Positions 22,014-33,400 of a DNA stretch of 64,000 bases are shown piece after piece. The DNA comes from Rhipidocladum racemiflorum (taxonomy: Eukaryota; Streptophyta; Magnoliopsida; Poales; Poaceae), in the NCBI GenBank assembly GCA_036346355.1, contig CM070575.1, forward strand, positions 61,695,915 through 61,759,914, read 5' to 3'. Numbering within the stretch: position 1 is the stretch's first letter; every line of letters begins with the position of its first letter. The notes below the pieces were generated by a model. The model saw only the letters and a list, made by a program, of their open reading frames with translations. It was not told where the DNA came from and ran no database searches. A program made the translations under genes and the position numbers.

Positions 22014-22632
22014 TGAATATCTAAATATGGGATATGCACGCGCATTGGAAAGACTAAAATCATACCGTATACCCCGGACACCAAGAGCCCTATCTCTACG
22101 GGAGAAAAGGCTAACAAAAAAGGTATCCTCACATTTGGAAGGACTCGATCCTGCTCCCGTAATGAGGAGACCAAATCAAGTACGTCGAACAGATAAGGAA
22201 AATCAATTACCTACGAGGATCTCAGAACGAAGATCCCCGATCAGGAACAATATGGAGTCCTCATCCAGTGACATCTCGAGAAGATGGTGTACCTAGCTAT
22301 AAATACAGAAGAGATGCACGGAGAAAGGGGACAGAGCCCGGAGAAAGGAAGCCATTAGAGAACACGCACAGAGAAGCCCGAGGAGAGCACCTGCTAGATA
22401 CTAGTAGCCAGATTAGATCTAGCGATAGTTTTCCCATCTTGTAACCAGAGATTACATCCCCTAGATTTGTACTCCACTTTGAGCGATCCAATAGTGCTAA
22501 ACAACAGGAGTAGGGTGTTACTCTTCTTAGAGGCCCGAACTTGTCTAATTATTTGCCCTGTCTATGTCTGTTGATCCTACGAACCCCAAAGGTCCTGTTA
22601 CAAATTTACAATCGATTTCCTAACCTTCGACA
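22014..22632 (+). repeat. 3' LTR of Tat element A
   Basis: It runs from TGAATATCTAAATATGG to CCTTCGACA, 619 bp. The next bases, GTCGTTCA, belong to element B's LTR end. A TATA box (CTATAAATAC) lies at about 22296. The target-site duplication (GTCGT expected) cannot be confirmed because A's left end is outside the window. Confidence 0.7.
22296..22305 (+). promoter_or_regulatory. TATA box in the LTR of element A
   Basis: TATAAATAC in the middle of the 619-bp LTR, at a typical U3 position with a GA-rich leader behind it. Confidence 0.55.
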
Positions 22633-22650
22633 GTCGTTCAATCTCCCCCT

Positions 22651-23107
22651 TGATGAGTATATTGACAAACCACACAAAAGGCATAATTTTGAGTTTGAAA
22701 ATCAAAGAAGAAAGGCAATTTGATTGCAAAAATCATATTTGGTCCAATTTAAAGAGAAAGCAAGCTCATGACCAAATAGATGAGAAGATTTTCAGAGCTC
22801 AACACAAGAAGGAATAATTTTTCAACAAGAGCTCCAAAAACCAAGAAATCTCTCAAAAAGCTCAAAATTACTCATGATCCAAATGCAAGGACAAATATTC
22901 AACATGATCGTGAGAAAGCATTTTTTAATTTTCTTCCCTCTAAGATGCATTTTCTACGTTTTCTCCCCCTTTTGGCAATATAGGCATCAAGAGAGCAATT
23001 TTTGCAAGAAATGCAACCTAGAAGAGCTTTGAAGTTTATACAAGTGACCACTTAGACAAAGTATGACACCAAGCTACTCAAGTTTAGATTATGTCATCCT
23101 AAGTCAT
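22651..23107. other. 3' non-coding region of element B, first part
   Basis: AT-rich sequence homologous to 44061-44512 of element D. No coding potential is seen. Confidence 0.7.
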
Positions 23108-24713
23108 TGAAGGGAATATGCCCGAGAGGCAATAATAAATTGTTTATTATCATATTCCATGTTTATAATAGATGTTTATTTCTCATGCTAAAATTGTATT
23201 AATCAGAAACGTTAATACATGTGTGTTTAATAAACAAAAAGGTTCCTAGTAAAGCCTCTTTTTAAACTAGCTCGTTGATTAACTGATGATCAAGGTTTCC
23301 TGATCATGAACATTGGATGTTATTAATAACGGGGTCATGTCATTAGAAGAATGATGTGATGAACACACACCCAAGTTGGTATAGCAAATACGATCAAGTC
23401 ATTTAGTTTGTTGCTGTATCAAACACATTCGAAATAGCTCTTTTCCTTAGACCATGAGATGATGTCAATCACTAATTCCGGAAGAGTACTTTGATGACAT
23501 CAAACGTCACTCCGTAACACGGTGACTATAAAGATGGATTTGGGTACTATGAAAGTATTAGTTGAGGCTCATGCATCAAGAGTGGGATTTGTCCATCCAG
23601 ATGACGGAGAGATATACTCTGGGCCCTCTCGGTGATATCACATTGACATCGCTTGCAAGCATGTGACTAGGTCACAAGAATGTTATATCACGAACGAGTA
23701 AAGAGTACTTGTCGGTAACGGATCGAACTAGGTATAGTTGATACTGATGATCGGATCCCGGACAAGTAAAATATCGTGAGACAAAAGGAATTGGTTATGT
23801 CGTTTTTACGGTTTACGCGATCACTAGTTCATCGTTGAGTGAATGGGAGTCATTATGGATCTCGGATCCGATGATTATTGATCTGAGAGGAGTCTCAATC
23901 ATGTCCATTTTATTCACGAACCGTAGGGTGACACACTTAAGGTTCATCGATGCATTTGAGTGGAATCTGAAACAGGAGAAAAATATGGACGATAGGACTG
24001 TTTAGTATCGCCGGAATAGTTTGGGATATCGGAATAGTTAAAGGGGGTATATGTTAATGTTTGTTAATTAAAAGAATTAACAAATATTAAATCTGAAATA
24101 AAAATGTTTATGGGAGAAAACCTTTCATTTTCTTGAGTGGGGTTTTAATGGAAATCAAAGTGGTTAATTTGTGAGTGGAGAGATCACTCACATGAAGAGA
24201 GGAGGGCAAGGGGCAGCCCCCCATGCGCCGCCACCCCACCCCTTGGCATGCCTCCTCCTCCTCCTATAAAAGGGAGGAGGAGCTCCTCTCTTTGGTGTTC
24301 ATCCATGACCCTTTGGTTGGTCCATTCTCCCTCCTCCTGCTGATCCGTTTTTTGTGGCTTGCCGGCGCCGCTGAATTATTTCTTCACCACCACCACCACT
24401 AAGTGTAGTGTTGTTGGAGTTTTCCGGGATCCACTACTTCCGCTGCCCGCTGGAACGAGGGATTGGAGGTCATCGTTGATCCGCACGTGTGACCAAGTGC
24501 GGGGCTGCCGTTTGTGGCGCTCATCTTCGCGACTTTGAAGTCGGGAGTGTACCTCTACATCAACCACGTTTGTTTGCGGGAACGTTATTCCCGCTTTCGG
24601 TCTACGAGGGTGAGTCCTTCTGAAACCGTTTACTTGCATCTCCTAGATATGATCTTGGTGTTTGGTTGCAATCGTAGGAAAAATTTTTGTTTTCCATGCT
24701 ACGAAACCCTTCA
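23108..24713 (+). mobile_element. Solo LTR of a BARE/WIS/RIRE1-like Copia element
   Basis: It begins TGAAGGGAATATGCCCGAGA and ends ACCCTTCA, with a perfect target-site duplication GTCAT (23103-23107 and 24714-24718); D has an uninterrupted GTCAT at the same place. The 5' part matches my recollection of the BARE/WIS/Angela LTR start (GGAAATATGCCCTAGAGGC) and its ACTAGCTCGTTGAT and CCTTAGACCATGAGAT blocks. A TATA box (CTATAAAAG) is near 24265. No internal sequence remains. Length 1606 bp. Confidence 0.85.
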
Positions 24714-26168
24714 GTCATATCCAATGGCATATTTCAATTTTTGCTAACTAGCACAAAAGAAGTTATACTAATTTTGCATGATTTCAACAAAAGCAACACT
24801 TAGCACAATTTCAAGACTAAAAACAAAGCCAATCTAAGGAGTAAATGGATATACTAGAGTTCAACCTAGTCAATACTTTGAGAAGCTACAAGTCCATAAG
24901 AGAAGCCTCATGCTCAATAATTTTTTAAATTCATATTTTGAAAATTTAACGCGCACAAGGCGGCCTTAGAGAGTTAGGCTTAGTGAAGCACATCCTCAAC
25001 TAGGAACCATCGACAAAGGCCTCCTAAGCTTCACTCTCCTCCGCAAACCTTTGAGGTGTAGAGAGTTTATCCGAGTGAAACACAACCTCGACTAGGAGCC
25101 ATTGACATAGGTCTCCTAGGCGTCACTCTCTTACTCTAGTTCATCTTGCATTTTTTTATTGACTCAAGCCATTTTCAACCATCTCAAGCAAAAAGGTTAA
25201 AAGAGTGGTTTTGTTCATACACAATTCATTCCAAGTTCATCCCAAGTGCAATGGGAAGCAGTCTCGAGAAAGAAATGTGTTGAGTTCAATTTTAGCACAA
25301 ACAAGTTAATTTTTGTCATTTCAGCACTTAGATTCATGAGCATATTGAGGATTCTAGAATAGAACAATATAACTAACCCAAGTTGCTCTAGGGACTCTAG
25401 TAGAAACCCACTATTTCAATAAGCATGACATAAGCATCTATTAAAGAAATATGGCAAGTAAAAGCTAAGTTTCGTCAAGTTTTCAAGAAAGATCAATTTA
25501 AATGATGGCTAGTTTAAACATGATACACCAGATTAGATACAACCTAGATTAACAAAAATCATCAGAAAAGTTGCTAGGTGCAACTAATCACAGTTTTATC
25601 ATTTGCATAGAAGACAAAGCTCGAAAATGGAAACAAGTCTATATGCAATGCAAGAATTCATTCCAAACTCCCCCTCGACAAGTGAGTCAATTTTAAGCAC
25701 AATCGGATTCAAGTTGAGTTATTAGCAATTTTGAATCCAAAGAAAAAGAATTGAACTCAACTAAAACCAGAAACCAAAGTGAGAAGAGGAAAAAGAGAAA
25801 CTGACAACTGGGTGATCTAAAAGCGTAGAAAAGGTGGTAGAGACCACTAAGCTCAGACTCGCTCTCACCTTCCCCATATGACTTATATAGGAAAGCTAGT
25901 TTTCAATCTCCAGCCCAGGAGCAAACACAGACCCTGTCTACCCATGGGGCCCAACACCTGCTAGACCTACAAGATTGTGAGTGAGCTCAACCGAGAAGTA
26001 AAGGAGAGTAGCAACCTAAAGCATAAGGTGAGAGGTCCATGCCGAGGCATGCCAGAAGTCTAGGTGAAGAGGACTCAACAAGATGAAAACCATCCCATAG
26101 ACACCCAGAAGAGGCAAAAAGGAAATGTTGAATATACATATAAACATATAATACAAATAAGCTCCACC
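24714..26168. other. 3' non-coding region of element B, second part
   Basis: Homologous to 44513-45967 of D, with two hairpin-like TAGGAGCC/GGCCTCCTA motifs (25009-25036 and 25090-25120). No coding frame is seen. Confidence 0.7.
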
Positions 26169-28934
26169 TCAAGATATGCCATATGGGCTCATAATCCCAA
26201 GCTCTCCTTTCAAGGCAACAAACCTAGAGCTATCCAAAGGCTTGTTGAAAATGTCAGCCAACAGGTGGTCACTCTACACAAACTGGAGCACTATATCACC
26301 CTTCTCCATATGGTCTCTAAGGAAGTGATATCGAATATCAATATGCTTGGTCCGAGAATACTGCACTGGGTTCTTAGCAATGTGAATGGTAGATGTATTA
26401 TCACAGAAAAGTGGAACACAATCTGCAGTTAACCCATAGTCCCAGAAGGTCGATCTCATCTAGAGAATCTAGCTACAACAACTAGGTGCAGCGATATATT
26501 CGGCCTCTATGGTGGACTGAGCAATACCGGACTGTTTCCTAGAGGACAAGAAATAAGAGAAGTGTCAGATGTGCTCTTCCTATCTATCCTACAGCCAGCA
26601 AAGTCTACATCGAAAACAGCTCTAAGGGACAAATAGGAGGAGGAAGAGTACCATATAACATAATCAATGGTAGCTCAAAGGTACCTGAAGATGCGCTTCA
26701 CTGCCTGGCGGTGAGAGACGCGGGGAGACGCCTAAAATAGAGCACAAAGACACAGAGAAATGTATGTCAGGTCTCGAGGTAGTGAAATACAAAAGAGAGC
26801 TGATCATGCTCTGAAACTCCTTTTGGTCAATTGGCTCACCATCCTTGTCAGGCTCGAGGACATCAGTGGTGGCCATAGGTGTCATAACTGGCTTCTCGTT
26901 AGACATATCAAAACGCTTCAAGAGGTCTCTTGTATACTTGCCTTGATGCAAGAATGTACCCTCCCGAGTTTGCTTGATCTGGAAGCCAAGGAAGTAGCTC
27001 AACTCACCCATCATGCTCATCTCGAATTCAGTACTCATCACATCTGAGAACTGAGTAATGAGCGAATGTGAGGAACCACCGAAAATGATGTCGTCGATAT
27101 AGATTTGGACTAGGATAAAGTTCGAATCAGAATGTCTGATGAATAGAGTCTTGTCTACTTGACCCATAAGAAAACCATGACTCAAGAGGTAGGACTTAAG
27201 CCTCTCATACCAAGCTTGAGGAGCTTTCTTAAGTCCATACAAAGCTTTGGAAAGCTTGAATACATGGCTAGGGTACTTGGGGTTCTCAAATCTTGGAGGC
27301 TGTCTAACATACACCTCTTCCTCAATGAAGCCATTGAGGAATGCACTCTTGACATCCATTTGAAAAAGCTTGAAGCCCTTGGATGCCGCGAATGCAAGCA
27401 GGATCCTGATAGCCTCTAGTCTTACTACAGGGGCAAAAGTTTCCTTAAAGTTGAGACCCTCAACCTGAGGGAAACCCTAAGCGACTAGTCTAGCCTTATT
27501 TTGAATTACAATCCCCTCCTCACTCTCCTTGTTTTTGAATACCCATTTGGTCCCAATGACGTTGTGACCAGAAGGGGGCTCGAAAAGCTTCGAAACTTTG
27601 TTCATCTCGAAGTCTTCAAGTTCCTCGTGCATAGCATTAATCCATGATTCATCGGATAATGCATGAAAAACATCCTTTGGCTCAAATGAGGCAATAAAGG
27701 TAGAGTGAAGGCAGAAAGTGGACAAACCTGATTTAGAGCGAGTAACTCACTCAAACAGATCTCCAATGATCTGTCCAGGTGGATGAACCTGCTGAATATG
27801 ACGGGGAGGTCCATAAGCAGAAGTGACCTCTACTCCTCGCATGGGAGAAGTAGGAACAGAGTCACTGGCTACTGAAGAGTCTGAGGGAATTGGAGGCACC
27901 TCGGGAGCAGGGATGGAGACTGGATCAAGCAAGGTGCCTTCATCTCCGTCATCATCATCCTCTGTGAAGATAGACTAGGAAAGAGGAGAAGAGCCTGAAA
28001 TATCTGGTCTAGCGTCGGGACTAGCCTTATCAAATGTCACCTCACAGGTCTCTATCATCCTACCCAAGTCCACAGCCCAAATCCTATAGCTACGGGCATA
28101 AGTCAAGTAACCTAGAAAGATCCCATCAGCAAAGCGTGACTCGAACTTATGTAGGTTCTCAGACTTCAAGAAGAAGCACTTGCAGCCAAAAATATGAAAA
28201 TGAAATACACTAGGCTTCCGCCCATATCTCAACTCATAAGAAGTGCAATGCAAGTGTGCCCTAAGAAAAATTCTATTGGCAACATGGCACGCCGTAGCTA
28301 CAGCCTCAGCCCAAAACTTCTTGGGAGTAGTGTACTCATCTAGCATCGTCCTGGACATCTCTACCAGGGTCCTGTTCTTCCTCTCCACTATGCCATTCTG
28401 CTGAGGGACGTATAGAGAATAGAACTGATGCTCTATGTCTAACTTCTCACAAAGCTACAAAAGTAGGAGCTCTTGAACTCTGTGCCATTATCACTATAGA
28501 TCGCTCGTAAGGCACCTGGAAGCTCAATGGACAACCTACGGACCAAACCCCTAAATTGAGAAAAGGACTCATCCTTCGAGGCCATGAAGAAAACCCAAGA
28601 ATACCTCAAAAAATCATCGACAATGACAAGAATGTACCACTTCCATTCCGCTGACTGCACCCTAGCTGGACCAACAGTGTCCATATGCAAAAGCTATCCT
28701 GGTGCATCAATCATCACTCGGGTGACTAGGGGATGAGAACCATCTTGAGTTTGGGCAAACCACGAATGAGATCATGCTCGCTAACTCGAGTCAAATGATC
28801 AAAGCCAATGTGTCCAAGCCTCCTATGCCAAAAGGAGAGATCATGGGACCTGAAGCAATAAGGCAATGGAGAGAGTCTCTAGAAAAAGAAGAAAAATCAG
28901 CACGAAAGACTCTTCCAAATGGAGAAATCCCGCA
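26169..28934 (-). pseudogene. Pol of Sirevirus element B (integrase, RT, RNase H)
   Basis: The direction is right to left. 27975-28690 holds the integrase: catalytic DNGTEFKSSYF at about 28475, then MERKNRTLVEMSRTML. 26664-27725 holds the Ty1-type RT: WINAMHEELEDFEMNKV, DVKSAFLNGFIEEEVYV and the catalytic VQIYIDDIIFG. 26169-26459 is the end of RNase H (FCDNTSTIHIAKNP, RTKHIDIRYHFLRDH). Stops and shifts break it, for example a TAG replacing the Glu codon after VLQFV, with the true end at 26169-26171. The RT stretch of 231 residues is longer than any open RT stretch in the younger element D. Confidence 0.9.
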
Positions 28935-29249
28935 GTTGCGATCCAGACGAGCCACCATGTCTGGATTTTTCCTGGCATGCTCTATCATCCATAATTTCAG
29001 CTCTCTTACCTTCACCTCGTCAACATATTCCAAATGCTGCCGAGGAGGGCTCCTGCTCGGGGCCGTCTGCTTCTTGAGGCGCTTGGCGTGGGACGATGGG
29101 GGCGGTGGTGCTCGATGCTTGCACACCGCCACTCTCTTAACTCTTACGCTGAGGATGAGATCCCCGGGGTCGCACGTTAGTGGCTTGATCTCGGCCACTG
29201 CAGCTTCAAGGGTGACCCTTTCCTGACAAAAAAAAACAAGAAACGTCAT
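28791..29249 (-). other. Chimeric ORF across the C/B junction
   Basis: This 152-residue minus-strand ORF starts in the antisense protein of Tat element C (KVRELKLWMIEHARKNPDMV) and continues from about 28934 into Copia sequence of element B. It is a by-product of the junction; no evidence of expression is visible. Confidence 0.6.
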
Positions 29250-29868
29250 AGATGCTCAGGAAGCTATTCCTCGAGCATGGTATGCTCATTTACTTACCGC
29301 CTCGCTACGCTCAAGCACGTTGTTCGGGACTTGCTGCCCGACCTCGAGCTACTTGCCTTTTGGGGTGCCGAACATCTTGGCAACCCGCTTCTCGACCTAG
29401 TCCTTGCTCGGGGTCCTTGAGTGTGGAGCTCGGATACTCGTATGGTCAGTTGGACTAAAGATGAAAATAGATGCAACAGGCGGGAGAAGTCCCACCGGTG
29501 CGGAACAAAGAGTAGAAATGAAAAAAGAGGCTTGCCATGGGCACGATGCCCATGTATCCCTTGCAAAGGTACGAGAAGATCTCCAAGATAAGAATGGAGT
29601 TGGGGTTGAGATTGGAAACCTCGCACTCGCACTTGGCGAGTACGGATTCAAGGAACTCACTTTCGGGCATCTGCAGCCCATTGACGGAGTAGAGCTCGCA
29701 GGAGACGATCTCTCCCTTCTGGGGCTCCAGGGCCTGCTCTTTGCCTGGAGCCCACCACGACTTGGCATTGAGGTAGCTGATCTCCACAAGCATGCGGAGC
29801 CTCTCCTTGATCATCTTGCTCGCTCCAAACTTCACCATGGATGCGGTGGAAGAAGAAGAGCGTGACAA
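28935..29868 (-). pseudogene. PF04195-like antisense protein of element C
   Basis: The ATG at 29868 opens MSRSSSSTASMVKFGASKMI. The domain motif follows (VSNLNPNSILILEIFSYLCK, then GYMGIVPMASLFFHFYSLFR), matching the NLTPNS..FVHLCEAYLGIAPSLNLFYHFYIL block of element A. A stop follows about 50 residues later. The C-terminal coding part lies at 28935-29249 (Pro/Lys-rich, then VKVRELKLWMIEHARKNPDM). A TATA box (TTTATAAA, 29935-29942) is about 70 bp upstream of the ATG. The gene runs opposite to the element. Function unknown. Confidence 0.65.
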
Positions 29869-29934
29869 TTAAGAATTTCTAAAGGCTTGAGAGCAAAATG
29901 CGGGTGAAGAATTTCTCATCGCAAGATTTGAGAA

Positions 29935-29942
29935 TTTATAAA
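29935..29942 (-). promoter_or_regulatory. TATA box of the antisense gene in element C
   Basis: TTTATAAA (palindromic) about 70 bp upstream of the ATG at 29868, the same spacing as in the antisense genes of element A. Confidence 0.45.
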
Positions 29943-30316
29943 GGCCCAAATGCGAAATGCTGGTGAAGAGTTTGCCACCGCTACCACCAATTATTCGTGA
30001 GTTGGCGCATAGAAGCGCGGTTGTCAAAACAGTCTAATAAAGGCACAGTTCCCAAAAAGAAACTGTCTAAACCACTACCATGAGGCTTCGCGGAGAAGGG
30101 ATCGGCGCGATCTTTTGACCTTCTGTTTCCCAAGCTTTCCTTAGCCGGAGGCCGAGCTGTGAGCTTAGTTTCTATCAACCATGCTCATCGGCGAGCAGGG
30201 TATGCTCGAATGCTGCAGTAGTATTTCACTGCAAGATTCCAATCCCTCCTTCGAGTTTGTAGGCTCAAGGGGAAGGCCCCACCAAGTAGCTTTCCACTTG
30301 AGCCTCAGGGGCTAGC

Positions 30317-30455
30317 TATCAGGGATTGGATAATCCTCCATAAAGACTATTATACCCCGGTAGCTAGTTCAGACTGACCATGCATGTCCTTTGGATGACG
30401 TTCCCAAGGAAGACCATCGGCTAGTCCGCCCGAACAGACTAGGCCTAACGCTCGC
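30317..30455 (+). repeat. 3' LTR of element C, left segment
   Basis: It starts TATCAGGGATTGG (probably a decayed TGTCAGGG) right after the purine-rich CCTCAGGGGCTAGC. It is split from the right segment by the solo LTR at 30456. Confidence 0.5.
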
Positions 30456-33400
30456 TGTCGGGACCCGAATTTGCAAATCCGGTCCCTCTGTGTATTAAGC
30501 ACTAGTCCAGGATCACGCTAGTGCACACAGTCTCAACATCGGTAAATATCACAATCATACACATCGATAGCAATAAGTACTTTGATTAAAATAACCAAAC
30601 TGGTTGCTCGACCTTATGGTCAAGTTACAAGAGTACGCCACACAGGGCGAAAACTTATTAAAGGAAATAAATTGCAGCGGAATAAAAGCATCAACGTGGC
30701 GCCATCCAGTATACCACAAGCAACTGACTGGGCTCGCTCCCTAGATAGACGGTTCCTCCTGAAGTTCTTCCTCCAAAGCTGGCGTCGCTTCTTCTTCAAC
30801 TGATGTTGTATTGTGGCAAGGGTGAGTACTTGATACTCAGCAAGTCATGCACAGAATGCAAACTAATACTCTACATGCATGGCCTAGTACAACGAATGTT
30901 TCATGGTTCATTTGTGGTAAAACAGCAATTAACAAGTAGCATAAGTAGATTCGAAAGCGGTAAAAGCAAATATAGTATCAATAACTTTTCCAGGAGTTAA
31001 GTAAGCACTTTCCCTTTCCTAATCCACATTTCCATCAACGTCATCAATAAACCCAACCAAACTTTTCAAGTCCAAGTTGTTTTCATGAAAGTCTAACCCT
31101 TGACTGTAATCCCCGAGCAATGTCCAATACCGTGGACTCAGCTATTCGAATAGGTTGTACACTCTGCAGAGGTTATGCACTTTACCCACAAGATACAATC
31201 AAACACCACAAAGGCGAGTGGTCCTAACGAAGCATTTCAGAGACCGCAAACTATACAAGTGAACCTCTCCGATTTTTGCCATACACCATCCCTTCCCTTA
31301 ACAGAGGCGAAGTATGGGACCGACATACCGCTGGACGGGTACCATGCCGTAGCCTTGGTACGCTCCCCTTTCAAGCTACACAAAAGGTGTAGTTGACACC
31401 CCGAGGTACCACATGCAAGTTATTAGTAACTTACTCAACTAGGTCCGTCTCATTACAGACATGTGGTTGCACGCTTGACTCAGATCAAAGGCTTGCAAGG
31501 TTAAGTCCTTAGGATGACCAGGGCAAGACTACCCGAAGAACCAAAACGACATCCCCGGTGCCACTCATGGCCCACCATATCATTCTTGCCACTTGCCCCG
31601 GTCTAAATCTATTTATCAAACCCAGTTGATTACCATGCACCACGTGCCATCATCATCATCACAACACATGATACTTTTCCAAACAGGTTCAATATCTCAT
31701 TAAGTCAATATTAACATTTGATTGTCCAAAATCATGTCATGTGCACGTAACAGGTCTAAGTAATATACTACGACGGTCTAAGTACCCAATGTTGGCAATT
31801 TAATAATGTCCAACTACATAAACCACAACTAGGGTGACAAGGATTCATGGTACATAATTTAATTTATCAAGGTGTCATACTGCAATTTGGCATTTATCTA
31901 ATTCCTAGAAATAATTTAAACAACTTTTAATTAAATTAGCATGCAATAATTTGAATTAAATTAATTTCAAAAATAGGATCAATATGGTCAAAGCATAACT
32001 TGCCTTCAAATAGTACTTGTTCTTGGTCTTGAGCAGACTCCTGGGTCAAAACTTCACCTTCGTAGCCTTCGAGCACTTCAACGTCTACTCGTAACGCGTG
32101 TAATAGCAATAACATAAATAACAGTTGGCAAAAAGTGTCCAAAAATTCAAATAAACTTCATAAACAGAGAGAGCACATTTTTATAAATTTTTTTGAAATT
32201 TGAATCGTCCAAATCGGAGTTAAAACGCAAAAGTTATACCCGTTTAATGTTTGGAAATTTAATTAAATAAATATAAAAAGAGAAAACTCATATCCAAAAA
32301 TTAAATAAAATTCACCATTAAGTAGATCTCAATTTTACATAAATTTAGAAATTAGAATCACCCAAATCGGAGTTAAAGTGCAAAAGTTATAAGCGTTTAA
32401 AGTTTGAAAATTCAAATAAAAGAATAAACCGAATTAATTCATTTATTTTTCTATTGAAAAACCCGATTTATGACGTCAGCATGACGTCAGCGTGGAAATT
32501 GAATTTCCACCGAATTATTTTTCTATTAAAAAATTGAATTATGACGTCATGCTTGCGTCAGCCGGTCTATGGACTCGGTCCACGGTTCGGATTCGGTCCA
32601 CCGTGGACCCGGTCCACGGGTGAACGTGTCACTGACACGTGGGACCCACTGGATGACGTCAGCTACTGACGTCATCGCGCTCGGCCGAGCGGCTCTAACA
32701 GTCGAGCCCCACCGTGACGTCAGCATGACGTCACGGGTGTCATCATGGTGCGGTTGGCCGACCCACTGACATGCGGGCCCCCTTGCTGACGTCACGCGTG
32801 ACGTCAGCGACGACCGGGCACGCCCACGCTGACAACGCCGGTTTGGTTACCGACCACGTGGCGCAATCTAGGCCGTTGGTTTGAAATCCAACGGTCTAGA
32901 TCAGATCTAATCCCGCACGTTGCGGTGCAACGCGGTTGATCTGGACCATACGATTTAGATCGAACGATTGAGATACGATCGAGTTTAACCGCGTCGCTGG
33001 GGGGTGATGTGGCATGACCCGGCGCGCGACGCGCAGCGCAATCTACACCGTCCGATTTAGATCGGATGGGCGAGATCTAATCTAGTGCTACAACGTGCGT
33101 GAACCCTAACCGTACGATCTAGATCTAACGGCTGAGATCTACCCCTAGCACGGTGCAGTTCAAGGCTACGTGGCCCAATCCCATGCGTTGGATCTAGATC
33201 CAACGGTTGAGATTATATCTAAAAGCCGCAATGTGGATTTCGTTACGGGTGACATGGACGAACCTGGGCGATCGGATCTTGATCGGACGACTGGTAGAGC
33301 TCGCGGGTTCCAGCGATGTCGCGGCGAAGCTAGCTTGCCAGAGGCGGGGACGACGACTTGGCCAACGGCTTTTCCATGCGTCTCTGACGAGGTGCGTGGT

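Larger units (their letters stand above)
1..22632 (+). mobile_element. Tat-lineage Ty3/Gypsy element A, 3' part, with nested insertions
   Basis: Element A reads left to right. Its gag-pol lies outside the window; what remains is the long region between pol and the 3' LTR. It holds a small antisense gene (261-713), a tandem-repeat array with polypurine-like units (988-1577), a duplicated copy of the small gene broken by Tekay insertions, a PF04195-like antisense gene (19114-21567), a polypurine tract (21998-22013) and the 3' LTR (22014-22632). The orientation comes from the polypurine tract and the LTR. Assignment to the Tat lineage rests on the same layout as element E, which has a recognisable Tat pol. 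Nested Tekay LTRs occupy 1-31 and 2173-18040. Confidence 0.7.
22633..28934 (-). mobile_element. Degraded Sirevirus-type Ty1/Copia element B
   Basis: The element aligns along its length with the intact copy D (42442-53618). The last 8 bp of its 3' LTR are at 22633-22640, a polypurine tract (AGGGGGAGAT on the minus strand) at 22641-22650, a long 3' non-coding region to about 26168, and pol on the minus strand at 26169-28934. The rest of pol, gag and the 5' LTR are missing: similarity to D stops at about 28934, where Tat element C begins. B differs from D by many TG/CA where D has CG, so it is older. Confidence 0.85.
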
